Source: Pannonibacter sp. XCT-53 (GTDB taxonomy: Bacteria > Pseudomonadota > Alphaproteobacteria > Rhizobiales > Stappiaceae). From it: a stretch of 64,000 nucleotides of DNA. Of this stretch, positions 28,749-36,671 are shown in pieces; the first letter of the stretch is position 1; the number at the start of each line of letters is the position of its first letter. The position numbers were made by a program, and so were the translations under genes. The notes beneath the pieces were generated by a model. The model searched no databases. It was given only the letters and a program-made list of their open reading frames with translations, and had not been told where the DNA came from. The stretch lies in NCBI RefSeq assembly GCF_009915765.1, contig NZ_JAABLQ010000001.1, forward strand, positions 806,001 to 870,000, in the 5' to 3' direction.

Positions 28749-30017
28749 ATGACCCAGCCTGATGCGCCTGCGCTGGCCCCTGTGCTCACACAGGATGGCC
28801 GGCCGCTCAAGGCGAGCCTTTCGCGCGCCCTGCGCCGGGAGAAGCTGCGCGCCTTTCTCCTGATTGCGCCGCTGCTTGCCTTCGTGCTCCTCACCTTCGC
28901 CGCGCCGATCGTCGACATGCTGCTGCGGTCGGTCGACAACACCATCGTTCCAGAGACGCTGCCGCGCACGGTCGTCGTGCTGGCCGACTGGGATCCGAAG
29001 GCGGAAGAACTGCCGGGCGAGGCGGCCTATGTGGCCATCGTCGAGGACCTGCGCGAGGCCGTGGCCAACAAGACCCACACGCGCCTCGGCACGCGCCTCA
29101 ACTACGAGCAGTCCGGGTTCTCCAGCCTGATGCGCAAGTCCGGCCGGGCGGTGGAGAAGATCCAGGGCCCCGACGTGAAGGGCCAGCTGATCGCCGCCGA
29201 CGCGGCCTGGGGCGATCCGGTCATCTGGCAGACGCTGAAACTCTACTCCGGCAGCACCACCAAGGGCTATTTCCTCGCCGCGCTTGATGCCAAGCAGACG
29301 GTCGAGGGCGTCGAGATGCTGCCCGAGGGGGAGCGCATCTATCTCATGCTGTTCGGCCGCACGCTGCTGATGAGCATCGTCATCACGCTGGCCTGCGTCG
29401 TCATCGGCTATCCGGTCGCCTTCCTGCTGGCGCAGCTGCCGATGCGCACCTCCAACCTGCTGATGATCCTCGTGCTGCTGCCGTTCTGGACCAGCCTGCT
29501 GGTGCGCACCTCCGCCTGGAAGGTGCTGCTGCAGCAGCAGGGCGTCATCAACGACCTGCTGGTGTGGATCGGCCTTCTCTCCGACGACGGGCGCCTCGTG
29601 ATGATGAACAATGCCACGGGCACCATCATCGCCATGACGCACATCCTGCTGCCCTTCATGATCCTGCCGCTCTATTCGGTCATGAAGACCATCTCGCCCT
29701 CCTACATGCGGGCGGCGCGCTCGCTCGGGGCCAATGACTGGACGGCCTTCTGGCGTGTCTACTTCCCCCAGTCCGTTCCCGGCATCGGGGCAGGGGCCGT
29801 GCTCGTGTTCATCCTGGCCATCGGCTACTACATCACGCCGGAGCTGGTCGGCGGCACGTCCGGCATCTTCATCTCCAACCGCATCGCCTATCACATCTCC
29901 AGTTCGCTCAACTGGGGTCTGGCGGCCGCGCTGGGCGCGCTGCTGCTGGTGGCCGTGCTCATTCTCTTCTATGTCTACGACAAGGTCGTCGGCATCGACA
30001 ACGTGAAGCTCGGATAG
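28749..30017 (+). CDS. ABC transporter permease (PotB/PotH type) with large periplasmic insertion
   Basis: A 422-residue inner-membrane permease. The first membrane segment (about 35-58) is separated from the second (about 198-222) by some 140 mostly polar residues, far more than in PotB, so a periplasmic domain is likely. The remaining core is standard, with the EAA-like loop SYMRAARSLGANDWTAFWRVYFP contacting the ATPase. The gene is 61 bp after the binding-protein gene and 10 bp before the second permease. It should form a heterodimeric channel with that permease. Confidence 0.88.
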   Translation: MTQPDAPALAPVLTQDGRPLKASLSRALRREKLRAFLLIAPLLAFVLLTFAAPIVDMLLRSVDNTIVPETLPRTVVVLADWDPKAEELPGEAAYVAIVEDLREAVANKTHTRLGTRLNYEQSGFSSLMRKSGRAVEKIQGPDVKGQLIAADAAWGDPVIWQTLKLYSGSTTKGYFLAALDAKQTVEGVEMLPEGERIYLMLFGRTLLMSIVITLACVVIGYPVAFLLAQLPMRTSNLLMILVLLPFWTSLLVRTSAWKVLLQQQGVINDLLVWIGLLSDDGRLVMMNNATGTIIAMTHILLPFMILPLYSVMKTISPSYMRAARSLGANDWTAFWRVYFPQSVPGIGAGAVLVFILAIGYYITPELVGGTSGIFISNRIAYHISSSLNWGLAAALGALLLVAVLILFYVYDKVVGIDNVKLG

Positions 30018-30027
30018 GAGTGCACCG

Positions 30028-30882
30028 ATGTCCTCCCTGCCTCCCTATGCCTCGCCGCTGCAACGCACCTGGCACTACACGTTCCGGACCCTGTGCGGGC
30101 TGATCTTCTTCTTCCTGATCTTCCCGATCCTGGTGATCATTCCGCTGTCCTTCAACGCGCAGGACTTCTTCACCTTCACGCCGGAAATGCTGGCGCTTGA
30201 TCCGGACGGCTATTCGACCAAGCATTACGTCGACTTCTTCACCAATCCCGACTGGCAGAATGCCCTGCGCAATTCCTTCATGATCGCGCCGGCGGCAACG
30301 CTTCTGGCCACCGTGCTCGGCACGCTGGCCGCCATCGGGCTGTCGCAGCCGCACGTGCCGTTCCGCTCGGCCATCATGGCCGTGCTGATCTCGCCGATGA
30401 TCGTGCCGCTGATCATCGCGGCGGCGGGCATGTATTTCTTCTACTCCCGCATCGGCCTGCAGGGCACCTACTGGGGCGTCGTCCTCGCCCATGCGGTGCT
30501 CGGCACGCCCTTCGTCATCATCACGGTGACGGCGACGCTGGTCGGCTTCGACAAGAGCCTCGTGCGGGCCGCGGCCAGCATGGGGGCCGGGCCGATCACC
30601 ACCTTCTTCAAGGTGCAGATGCCGCTGATCCTGCCCGGCGTCGTCTCCGGGGCGCTGTTTGCCTTCATCACCTCCTTCGACGAGGTGGTGGTGGTGCTGT
30701 TCCTGGGGTCTGCCAGCCAGAAGACGCTGCCCTGGCAGATGTTCATCGGCCTGCGCGAGCAGATCTCGCCGACGATCCTGGCGGTCGCCTCGATCATGGT
30801 GGTGCTGTCGGTCATGCTGCTGACGGTGCTGGAGCTGTTGCGCCGGCGGTCCGAACGGCTGCGCGGCGTCACGCCGGCCTGA
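30028..30882 (+). CDS. ABC transporter permease (PotC/PotI type)
   Basis: A 284-residue inner-membrane protein with about six membrane segments and the EAA-like loop SLVRAAASMGAGPITTFFKV. It pairs with the preceding permease. Family features include IPLSFNAQDFFTF after the first segment and ITSFDEVVVVLFLGS near the end. It is the last transporter gene; a 298-nt gap with a structured leader and terminator separates it from creatinase. Confidence 0.88.
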   Translation: MSSLPPYASPLQRTWHYTFRTLCGLIFFFLIFPILVIIPLSFNAQDFFTFTPEMLALDPDGYSTKHYVDFFTNPDWQNALRNSFMIAPAATLLATVLGTLAAIGLSQPHVPFRSAIMAVLISPMIVPLIIAAAGMYFFYSRIGLQGTYWGVVLAHAVLGTPFVIITVTATLVGFDKSLVRAAASMGAGPITTFFKVQMPLILPGVVSGALFAFITSFDEVVVVLFLGSASQKTLPWQMFIGLREQISPTILAVASIMVVLSVMLLTVLELLRRRSERLRGVTPA

Positions 30883-30973
30883 TCCGGTTGCTGCAACTTG
30901 CCGTTCCCTCCGCCCCGGCGGCGGAAACCGGTGGTGCGTTTTGCCCGAGGGCGACCCGGGCTAGAGTGAGACT

Positions 30974-31135
30974 GACATAGCGATACGGACTTGTTCCCAG
31001 AAGGACCCGGGGCGGTACGCCAGTTCCGGGCCGGACTGCAGGCGCAGCGCCTGACCCCGGACAAGACCATTCGCACCGATATCGGGCCTGGCGGGCCGGC
31101 TTCCTTGACTGGAAGCCGGCCCGCTTTTCGTTTTG
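30974..31135 (+). ncRNA. Candidate structured leader (riboswitch or attenuator) of creatinase
   Basis: The gap upstream of creatinase can fold as a closed multi-branch RNA. A closing stem pairs CUUGUUCC (30990-30997) with GGACAAG (31059-31065). Inside it, hairpin 1 pairs cccgg-ggcg (31006-31014) with cgcc (31018-31021) and ccggg (31026-31030), leaving a 4-nt bulge. Hairpin 2 pairs caggcg (31039-31044) with cgcctg (31048-31053). A perfect terminator hairpin follows at 31091. I could not match it to a known riboswitch class. The ligand, if any, is unknown. Confidence 0.45.
31091..31134 (+). terminator. Strong intrinsic terminator between the transporter and creatinase genes
   Basis: A perfect 14-bp stem gcgggccggcttcc / ggaagccggcccgc encloses a 6-nt loop (ttgact) and is followed by ttttcgtttt. 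It ends 47 nt before the creatinase ATG. It may end the transporter transcript, or act conditionally with the folded leader ahead of it. Confidence 0.85.
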
Positions 31136-31180
31136 GCCGGCTGGTAACAGGCCCACCGGCGCACTGTGAGGAGAAGAAAC

Positions 31181-32413
31181 ATGCATCACGACGACATGCC
31201 GCGCCTGCAAGTGCTTGAAAATGGCGAGAAGAGCTGGTCGCCCTTTTCTGCTGGCGAGCTTCACGGCCGGCAGGACCGTCTGCGCCGGCGAATGGAAGAG
31301 CTGAAGCTCGATGCCTGCGTCTTCACCAGCTACCACAACATCTGCTACTTCTCCGGCTTCCTCTACTGTTCCTTCGGCCGCCGTTACGGTTTCGTCGTCG
31401 ATGACCACCGCGCCACGGTGATCGCTGCCGGCATCGACGGGGGCCAGCCCTGGCGGCGCGTGCCGGGAGATGCGCTCACCTACACCGACTGGAACCGGGA
31501 CAACTACTTCCACGCCCTGCGGACGGCGCTGTTTTCCGCGGGCCGCAAGCCGGCGCGCATCGGCATCGAGTTCGACCACGTGTCCCTCGACCTGATGGCG
31601 AAGCTTCAGGCCGCCTTGCCGGGGGTGGAGCTGGTTGATGTCAGCGACGCGGTCATGCGCATGCGCACCATCAAGAGCCTTGAGGAACAGGCGCTGATCC
31701 GCGAAGGCACGCGCATCTGCGACATCGGCGGCGCGGCGGTGGCCGGGGCCGTGCGGGCCGGGGTTCCCGAGCATGAGGTGGCGCTTGCCGGCACGCAGGC
31801 CATGGTCCGGGCGATCGCCGCCTCCTTCCCCTTCGTCGAGCTGATGGACACCTGGGTCTGGTTCCAGTCCGGCATCAACACCGATGGCGCCCACAATCCG
31901 GTGACCAACCGCGTGGTCCAGGCTGGAGACATTCTCAGCCTCAACTGCTTCCCGATGATCTTCGGCTATTACACGGCACTTGAGCGGACGCTGTTCTGCG
32001 ACCATGTTTCCGACGCGCATCTGCGGCTGTGGGAGATCAACTGCGAGGTTCATCGCGCCGGACTGGAGCTGATCCGGCCGGGGGCGCGCTGCTGCGACAT
32101 TGCCGCCACGCTCAACGACATCTACCGCCGCCACGACCTTTTGCAGTACCGCAGCTTCGGCTACGGCCATTCCTTCGGCGTGCTCAGCCACTACTATGGC
32201 CGCGAGGCCGCGGTGGAGCTGCGCGAGGACGTGGAAACGGTGCTGGAGCCCGGCATGGTCGTGTCGATGGAGCCGATGATCATGATCCCGGAAGGCTTGC
32301 CCGGGGCGGGCGGCTACCGCGAACACGACATCCTGATCCTCACCGAGACCGGAGCGGAAAACATCACCGGCTTCCCCTTCGGGCCCGAGCACAACATCGT
32401 CGGTCGCGGCTAG
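31181..32413 (+). CDS. Creatinase (creatine amidinohydrolase)
   Basis: A 410-residue cytosolic enzyme of the M24 'pita-bread' fold that hydrolyses creatine to sarcosine and urea. It closely follows Pseudomonas putida creatinase along its length, including FTSYHNICYFSGFLYCSFGR, GIDGGQPWRR and WFQSGINTDGAHNP. Catalytic His238 matches His232 of that enzyme, and Glu268 (ALERT), Glu364 (SMEPM), Tyr264 and Arg341 match Glu262, Glu358, Tyr258 and Arg335, all at a constant offset of six. Metal ligands of true M24 peptidases are therefore not expected. ATG 31181 follows the ribosome site gaggag. No creatininase, sarcosine oxidase or urease gene is in the window. Confidence 0.95.
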   Translation: MHHDDMPRLQVLENGEKSWSPFSAGELHGRQDRLRRRMEELKLDACVFTSYHNICYFSGFLYCSFGRRYGFVVDDHRATVIAAGIDGGQPWRRVPGDALTYTDWNRDNYFHALRTALFSAGRKPARIGIEFDHVSLDLMAKLQAALPGVELVDVSDAVMRMRTIKSLEEQALIREGTRICDIGGAAVAGAVRAGVPEHEVALAGTQAMVRAIAASFPFVELMDTWVWFQSGINTDGAHNPVTNRVVQAGDILSLNCFPMIFGYYTALERTLFCDHVSDAHLRLWEINCEVHRAGLELIRPGARCCDIAATLNDIYRRHDLLQYRSFGYGHSFGVLSHYYGREAAVELREDVETVLEPGMVVSMEPMIMIPEGLPGAGGYREHDILILTETGAENITGFPFGPEHNIVGRG

Positions 32414-32586
32414 ACCCCGAGACCCCGCAGCCGGTCACCCCGCAGCCGGTGCAGGACAGGGACCGCACCCCGGAGCCCCCCGATGCCGCGGCGGGGCTTG
32501 CGCCTGATCAAGGGCTGCCCGTCGCGGCCGTGCCATGGTCAGGGGCCTGCCCCGGCGAATCGGGGTTGCGAGGAGACACTGCCGTC

Positions 32587-32958
32587 ATGTTCACGCTCCG
32601 GCCCCTGTCAGGTGTCCGTCCGATGCCGTCGCGTGTCGGCGCGGTCCTGCTTGCGCTGCTCGCGTCCGTCGCGGGCAGCGGACCTGCCGCATCCGGTCCG
32701 GCGGCTGCCGAACGCGGCGCTGCGGTCATCGAGACCTGGTGCCGCGACTGCCATCCGCGACCGGACCAGGATCGTCGCCGCTTCGACGCGCCGCCCTATG
32801 AGGAGATCGTCACCTGGCCGGGTCGGGATCTGGCCTATTTCCGCCGCTTCCTCGCGGAGGACCATTTCCCCATGCCGACCTTCCGCCTGTTCGACGCGGA
32901 AAAGGCCGATGTCGTGGCCTATCTGATGGCGCTGCAGGCCCGCGCGCCACGCCCCTGA
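32587..32958 (+). CDS. Small monohaem cytochrome c
   Basis: About 123 residues. A signal peptide (core VGAVLLALLASVAGSG) is followed by a single haem-attachment motif CRDCH and a likely distal methionine in HFPMPTF, so it should be a periplasmic c-type cytochrome of the small class I type. The start may be ATG 32587 or ATG 32623; neither has a strong ribosome site. It lies 173 bp after creatinase in the same direction. A link to creatine metabolism is possible but unsupported; the 173-bp gap holds a short ccccgcagccggt repeat. Confidence 0.75.
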   Translation: MFTLRPLSGVRPMPSRVGAVLLALLASVAGSGPAASGPAAAERGAAVIETWCRDCHPRPDQDRRRFDAPPYEEIVTWPGRDLAYFRRFLAEDHFPMPTFRLFDAEKADVVAYLMALQARAPRP

Positions 32959-33299
32959 TCACGCGGCTCTGATAACAGACGCTTCCAGGCCCTGCAGTCA
33001 TCACTGCCCCCAAGGCAGCCGGACTGCAGGGAGCAGGGGAGGCGCCCGCGCCACGCGCGGCAGCAAAAAGGCACCCGCGCAGGCAGGTGCCTCGGACTGC
33101 GGACCCAGCTCGACCTCGGCGTCGTCATCCGGCCTAAGCGCAGCGCCGGGCCGGGACCGGAGGGTCGAAGCCTCTGGAGTTCAACGCGTTAAACCCTGCG
33201 AGACCCTTGCGCTCCGCCCGGGTGGTCGCGGCATCAGCCTGTCGCGGCAGGCGGTCATGCCGGCCCGGCGGGCCGGCAGTTCGCGTGGGGCGAGGCGTC
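32959..33299. repeat. 341-bp gap with a degenerate family A palindromic repeat (copy 3)
   Basis: From 33124 (gtcatccggcc) to about 33240 the sequence follows the reverse complement of the element at 1159-1286, sharing gccgggccggga, ccggagggtcgaagcctc and a central ttcaacgcgttaaaccc. The distal arm is poorly preserved. The first 160 bp of the gap hold nothing recognisable. The gap lies between convergent genes. Confidence 0.6.
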
Positions 33300-34799
33300 T
33301 CAGGCGATAAACACGCCGGCGGCGTCGAAGGCCGCACGGGTGCCGATGAAGGCCACCGTGATGTCGTCCGTGATCTGCGTGTTCACGAAGGCGATCTGGT
33401 CGCCGTTGTTCATGTTCACGTCCGTGTCGACGATGAACAGGAACTTCGTGCCGTAGCTGTAGACATTCACCTGGTCGAAGGCGGTGACGATGCTGCGCAC
33501 CAGATCCTTGGCGTTGCTGCCCGGCAGGGAGTTGAACAGCTGCGAGCTGTTGTCGGCCAGATGCAGGCCGGCGCCGGCGGTGGTCACGCCGTCGAAGGTC
33601 GTCACCGACGAGTTGTCGGACGGGGTCGCGGCACTGCCCGGCACCAGCGGCAGCACGTCGGAGGCGGACGCGCCGATGCTCACCGTCACCAGGTCCTTGC
33701 TGCTGAAGGTGATGTTGGTCGCGGTCGAGCTCTGGAAGGCCTGGGAGGCTGCAACGAGCACGATGCTGGACGATCCGGCCGCGTCGCCGGCATCCGTCGC
33801 GCTGGAGCCGCTGCTGCTGCTGCTGCTGCCGCCGCCACCGGACTTGGAGGGAAGTTCGGCCGCCTGGGCAGGGCGCTCGGCCGAGCCGGCGCCCGCGCTG
33901 CCGGATCCGGCTGCGGCGGTTGCATCATCCTGCTTGCCATGCAGGGCGGCCGTGTCGACGGCGGTCTTGGCCTGGCCGCCGTCCTTGGCGGCGTCCTGGT
34001 GCGTCACGCGCAGGTCGGCCAGATGCTTCGGCGCCTCATCGGCGGCCTTGGCCTTCTGCGGCTCGTCGCCGCGCACCAGCGCCTGGTCGACGTCGGCGAT
34101 GACCTTCTTGGAGGCATCGGCCAGGGTCACCTTGTCGGTCTGGTCGGTCTTCTGCGGCGCGCTGGCCTCGACATGGGTCGGGGTCTCGTCGACGATCTTG
34201 TTCAGGTCGTCGCGCACCACGCCGACGGTCACCACGATGGCGCCGACCATGGCGGCCATCAGCACCGGGTTGTCGACGCTTTCCTGCAGGCGGGCAAGCA
34301 CGGCGCGGATCTTGGCGAGCTGGCTGTTGCTGATCTCGGCGAGAGCATTGTCCTCGCCGGAGCCGTCATGGGCCTGGGCGGCCTTGCTCTTGACGACCAG
34401 GAACACGGCGACGAGCGAGAACAGCAGCTGCGCCGACGGGTGGCTGACCACGTTGCCGGCACGCTCGCGGTTCTGCTGCAGCTTGCCGCTGATGGCGTTC
34501 TCGAACTGGTCGACGGCCTGGCGGAAGTTGCTGGCCTTCACGCGCACGTTCAGCGGCTCGCTGACCATGATGTAGTCGCCCGACAGCCGCGCCAGATGCA
34601 GGAACACATCCTCGCCGGTCGGGTCGAAGAACACCGCCCAGGGTTCTCCCTTGTCGGTCACGCCACGGTCCAGGTCCACGCCGAGCCCGTTCTGCTGCAG
34701 CAGGTGCAGCACGCGGTAGATCTCGGCGAGTTCCTGCTGGCGCCAGTCACCGGAGGGGGACGGCTGCGCAGGGCGGGGCGAGAAGAACAGAAGCGACAT
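33300..34799 (-). CDS. Unrecognised 499-residue membrane-anchored protein
   Basis: I do not recognise this family. Residues 1-110 form a mixed, soluble-looking domain (around VLHLLQQNGLGVDLDRG and WAVFFDPTGEDVFLHLARLSG). A hydrophobic segment follows near 122-138 (AQLLFSLVAVFLVVK) and a second near 180-197 (LMAAMVGAIVVTVGVV). Then comes a long charged and Ala/Gly/Ser-rich linker (about 200-345), with GGGGSSSSSSGSS. Residues 345-499 look beta-rich, full of Ser, Thr, Asn and Asp (TKFLFIVDTDVNMNNGDQ). The layout suggests a cytoplasmic N-domain, a membrane hairpin or anchor, and an extended C-terminal domain. An XRE regulator gene precedes it by 92 bp on the same strand. Function is unknown. Confidence 0.75.
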   Translation of the reverse strand: MSLLFFSPRPAQPSPSGDWRQQELAEIYRVLHLLQQNGLGVDLDRGVTDKGEPWAVFFDPTGEDVFLHLARLSGDYIMVSEPLNVRVKASNFRQAVDQFENAISGKLQQNRERAGNVVSHPSAQLLFSLVAVFLVVKSKAAQAHDGSGEDNALAEISNSQLAKIRAVLARLQESVDNPVLMAAMVGAIVVTVGVVRDDLNKIVDETPTHVEASAPQKTDQTDKVTLADASKKVIADVDQALVRGDEPQKAKAADEAPKHLADLRVTHQDAAKDGGQAKTAVDTAALHGKQDDATAAAGSGSAGAGSAERPAQAAELPSKSGGGGSSSSSSGSSATDAGDAAGSSSIVLVAASQAFQSSTATNITFSSKDLVTVSIGASASDVLPLVPGSAATPSDNSSVTTFDGVTTAGAGLHLADNSSQLFNSLPGSNAKDLVRSIVTAFDQVNVYSYGTKFLFIVDTDVNMNNGDQIAFVNTQITDDITVAFIGTRAAFDAAGVFIA

Positions 34800-34891
34800 G
34801 CGTCGGCGGTCCGTTTGCTGGTCGGTCAGGCCATCAACTATGGCGGATCGGGCCTCGAATGCGAAGCGCGGAGTGCGTCTGCCGGAAAAAA

Positions 34892-35218
34892 TCAGGCGGA
34901 CTGTTGCTCGTCTTCCTCAAACAGGAGCTCGAACACAACCGGCTCATAGTAGCGCAGGATGTGGTAAACGAAATCTTTCCGCTTCATCCCCAGCGCATCG
35001 GCCCACTTGGCGAAGCGGCCGGCCGGGATGCGGCCGCGACCGTTCTCGATCTGCGACACGAAGGAGTAGTAGTCGACGCCGACCAGCTCGGCGAGTTCGG
35101 TCTGGGAGAGGCCGCGGGCCTCGCGCATGGACTTCAGCCATTCGCCGGCTGCCTTGCGCAGCTGGACGGCGTTGTTTTCCTGGTCGGCGAGGGCCTGCGA
35201 GCCGATATGCTTGACCAT
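34892..35218 (-). CDS. XRE family helix-turn-helix regulator
   Basis: A 108-residue DNA-binding protein. The HTH is residues about 26-80: LKSMREARGLSQTELAELVG, then YYSFVSQIENGRGRIPAGR. The C-terminal tail is acidic (LLFEEDEQQSA). It probably regulates itself or the downstream 499-residue membrane protein gene. The palindrome AGTAATTACT at 35349-35358, about 130 bp upstream of the start, is a possible binding site. The HTH call is firm, the regulon is not. Confidence 0.88.
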   Translation of the reverse strand: MVKHIGSQALADQENNAVQLRKAAGEWLKSMREARGLSQTELAELVGVDYYSFVSQIENGRGRIPAGRFAKWADALGMKRKDFVYHILRYYEPVVFELLFEEDEQQSA

Positions 35219-35572
35219 GTACTGACCCGTTCACGTTTGTCCGGGACATCTTCCGTTCGGACCCTGTGGCAGGACAGTCAGCCACGGAGGAACAGGGGGA
35301 ACCCGGCACCGGTTGCGACACGGGGAGCAGGGCCCCCCGCAGCTAAATAGTAATTACTCAACATACGGGCGAATCGATGCCGGCGCAATGGCCTGACGGC
35401 AGGCGTGCCACCGGTTTGCCGCAATTCTTTCGCTGCCATGCCGCAGATGTGATCGGCCCGGCCCGTCGCGCGCCTGGCCTGATCCGGCACCGCCGGGCCG
35501 CGCCGCGATCCGCGTTCCCGGTCTCGGCCCGGTCTTGTTCCCCGCCGGGCCCCGCGGGCCGGCCGACGCCCC
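35219..35572. promoter_or_regulatory. 354-bp gap upstream of the XRE gene with a palindrome
   Basis: No gene is credible here. The only distinct signal is an AT-rich island aaatagtaattactcaac in GC-rich surroundings, whose centre AGTAATTACT (35349-35358) is a perfect 10-bp palindrome. It could be an operator for the XRE protein, which is transcribed away from it on the minus strand. Confidence 0.35.
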
Positions 35573-36454
35573 TCAGCCGGCGCACTTCGGGTTGACCGCG
35601 AAGATCTCGCCATCGGCGACCGTCATGCCCTCGATGGTCGGGATCGCGCGGTTGAACACGAACTGGCACGGGTTGGCAAAGCGGATGTCCCAGCCCCAGG
35701 TGTGCAGCAGCTGCAGCAGCTGGCCGTCGATGAGGCGCGAATGGGTGCCGATAAACAGGTACTTCACCTTCTCGTTCATCAGGTCGCCCGCGCGCGACAG
35801 GATCTCGTATTCGGCGCCCTGCACATCGACATGCATGTAGTCGATGGTCCGCTCGCCCTTCAGCAGCGTCTCCAGCGCATAGGCGCGGATTTCCGTCGTC
35901 TCGTAGGCCATGCCCCGGTAATCGGTGCTGTGGCTGGTCTCGCTGACCCGGCCGCCGAAGTCGACGGCAACGATGTTCTTGGGGAAGTTCAGCGTCGTGT
36001 CGGTGTGCCAGACCGCGCCCTCGTAGGTCGCGATGCTGACGCCCGGCTGGCCGGCAAGGCCGTTATAGGCCAGATGCGCCTGCATCAGCTTGTACTTCTC
36101 GCTGTCGGCCTCGACGGCGATCAGGCGGATGTCCTTGATGCCGAGACGCTTGCCGATCACGCCGGCAGCCGACACCCAAGGTCCCCAGCCCGCGCCGAAT
36201 TCGGCCACCGTCAGGCTCGGCTGGCTCTTGCAGGCGTCGATCGCCGTCAGCAGTGCCTCGTATTCGGCGGCGCCGGCAAACACGCTGTCGCCGGGGATCG
36301 GCAGGTCCGCGTAGACCTGCCCGGACAGGGCCGGTCCCTGCGGCAGGATGCTCGCGGCCGTGGACACCCCGAGGAAGTTGACGAACCGGCCGTCTTCGGC
36401 GCGAAGGGCCTCTGCGGGAGCGCGATAGGTGCGGAAAAGCTCTTCAAGCGACAT
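35573..36454 (-). CDS. FkbM family methyltransferase
   Basis: A 293-residue SAM-dependent methyltransferase of the FkbM type. Motif I is VAEFGAGWGPWVSAAG, the acidic residue of motif II is in LIAVEADSEKY, and YMHVDVQGAEYEIL is the FkbM-typical VDVEGAE-like motif. These proteins often methylate sugars of surface polysaccharides, but the substrate here is unknown. ATG 36454 gives MSLEELFRTYRAPAEALRAE, a plausible N-terminus; the frame continues to 36538 without similarity. It stands alone on the minus strand. Confidence 0.85.
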   Translation of the reverse strand: MSLEELFRTYRAPAEALRAEDGRFVNFLGVSTAASILPQGPALSGQVYADLPIPGDSVFAGAAEYEALLTAIDACKSQPSLTVAEFGAGWGPWVSAAGVIGKRLGIKDIRLIAVEADSEKYKLMQAHLAYNGLAGQPGVSIATYEGAVWHTDTTLNFPKNIVAVDFGGRVSETSHSTDYRGMAYETTEIRAYALETLLKGERTIDYMHVDVQGAEYEILSRAGDLMNEKVKYLFIGTHSRLIDGQLLQLLHTWGWDIRFANPCQFVFNRAIPTIEGMTVADGEIFAVNPKCAG

Positions 36455-36601
36455 GCGGTGCGTCCGATCCGTCGTGGTGGTCTGGGGCCCCCGGGGAGCC
36501 TGCGGACCCCTCTTAGACCGGAACCGAGGTGCGTTCAACTCGCGTGGGGCCCGGCTCGTCGGAGCGGCGCGCGCGTCAGCCCCGCGCCAGGACGCAAAGC
36601 C

Positions 36602-36670
36602 CGCTCTCGCAGGCCCCTTTCACAGGTCGCTCTGACAGGCAGCTCTCACAGGCAGCTTTCGCAGGCCGGT
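36602..36670. repeat. Degenerate 13-bp tandem repeat
   Basis: About five imperfect units of the type gctctcacaggca run between the FkbM methyltransferase and the TetR gene. The last unit abuts or slightly overlaps the TetR stop region at 36672. Confidence 0.55.
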
Positions 36671-36671
36671 C

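Noticed and set aside
30974..31090. Guanidine-I (ykkC) riboswitch upstream of creatinase
   Set aside because: The conserved segments of that class (such as CUAGGGUUCCG and ACGG loops) are not present, so the element is reported as unclassified.
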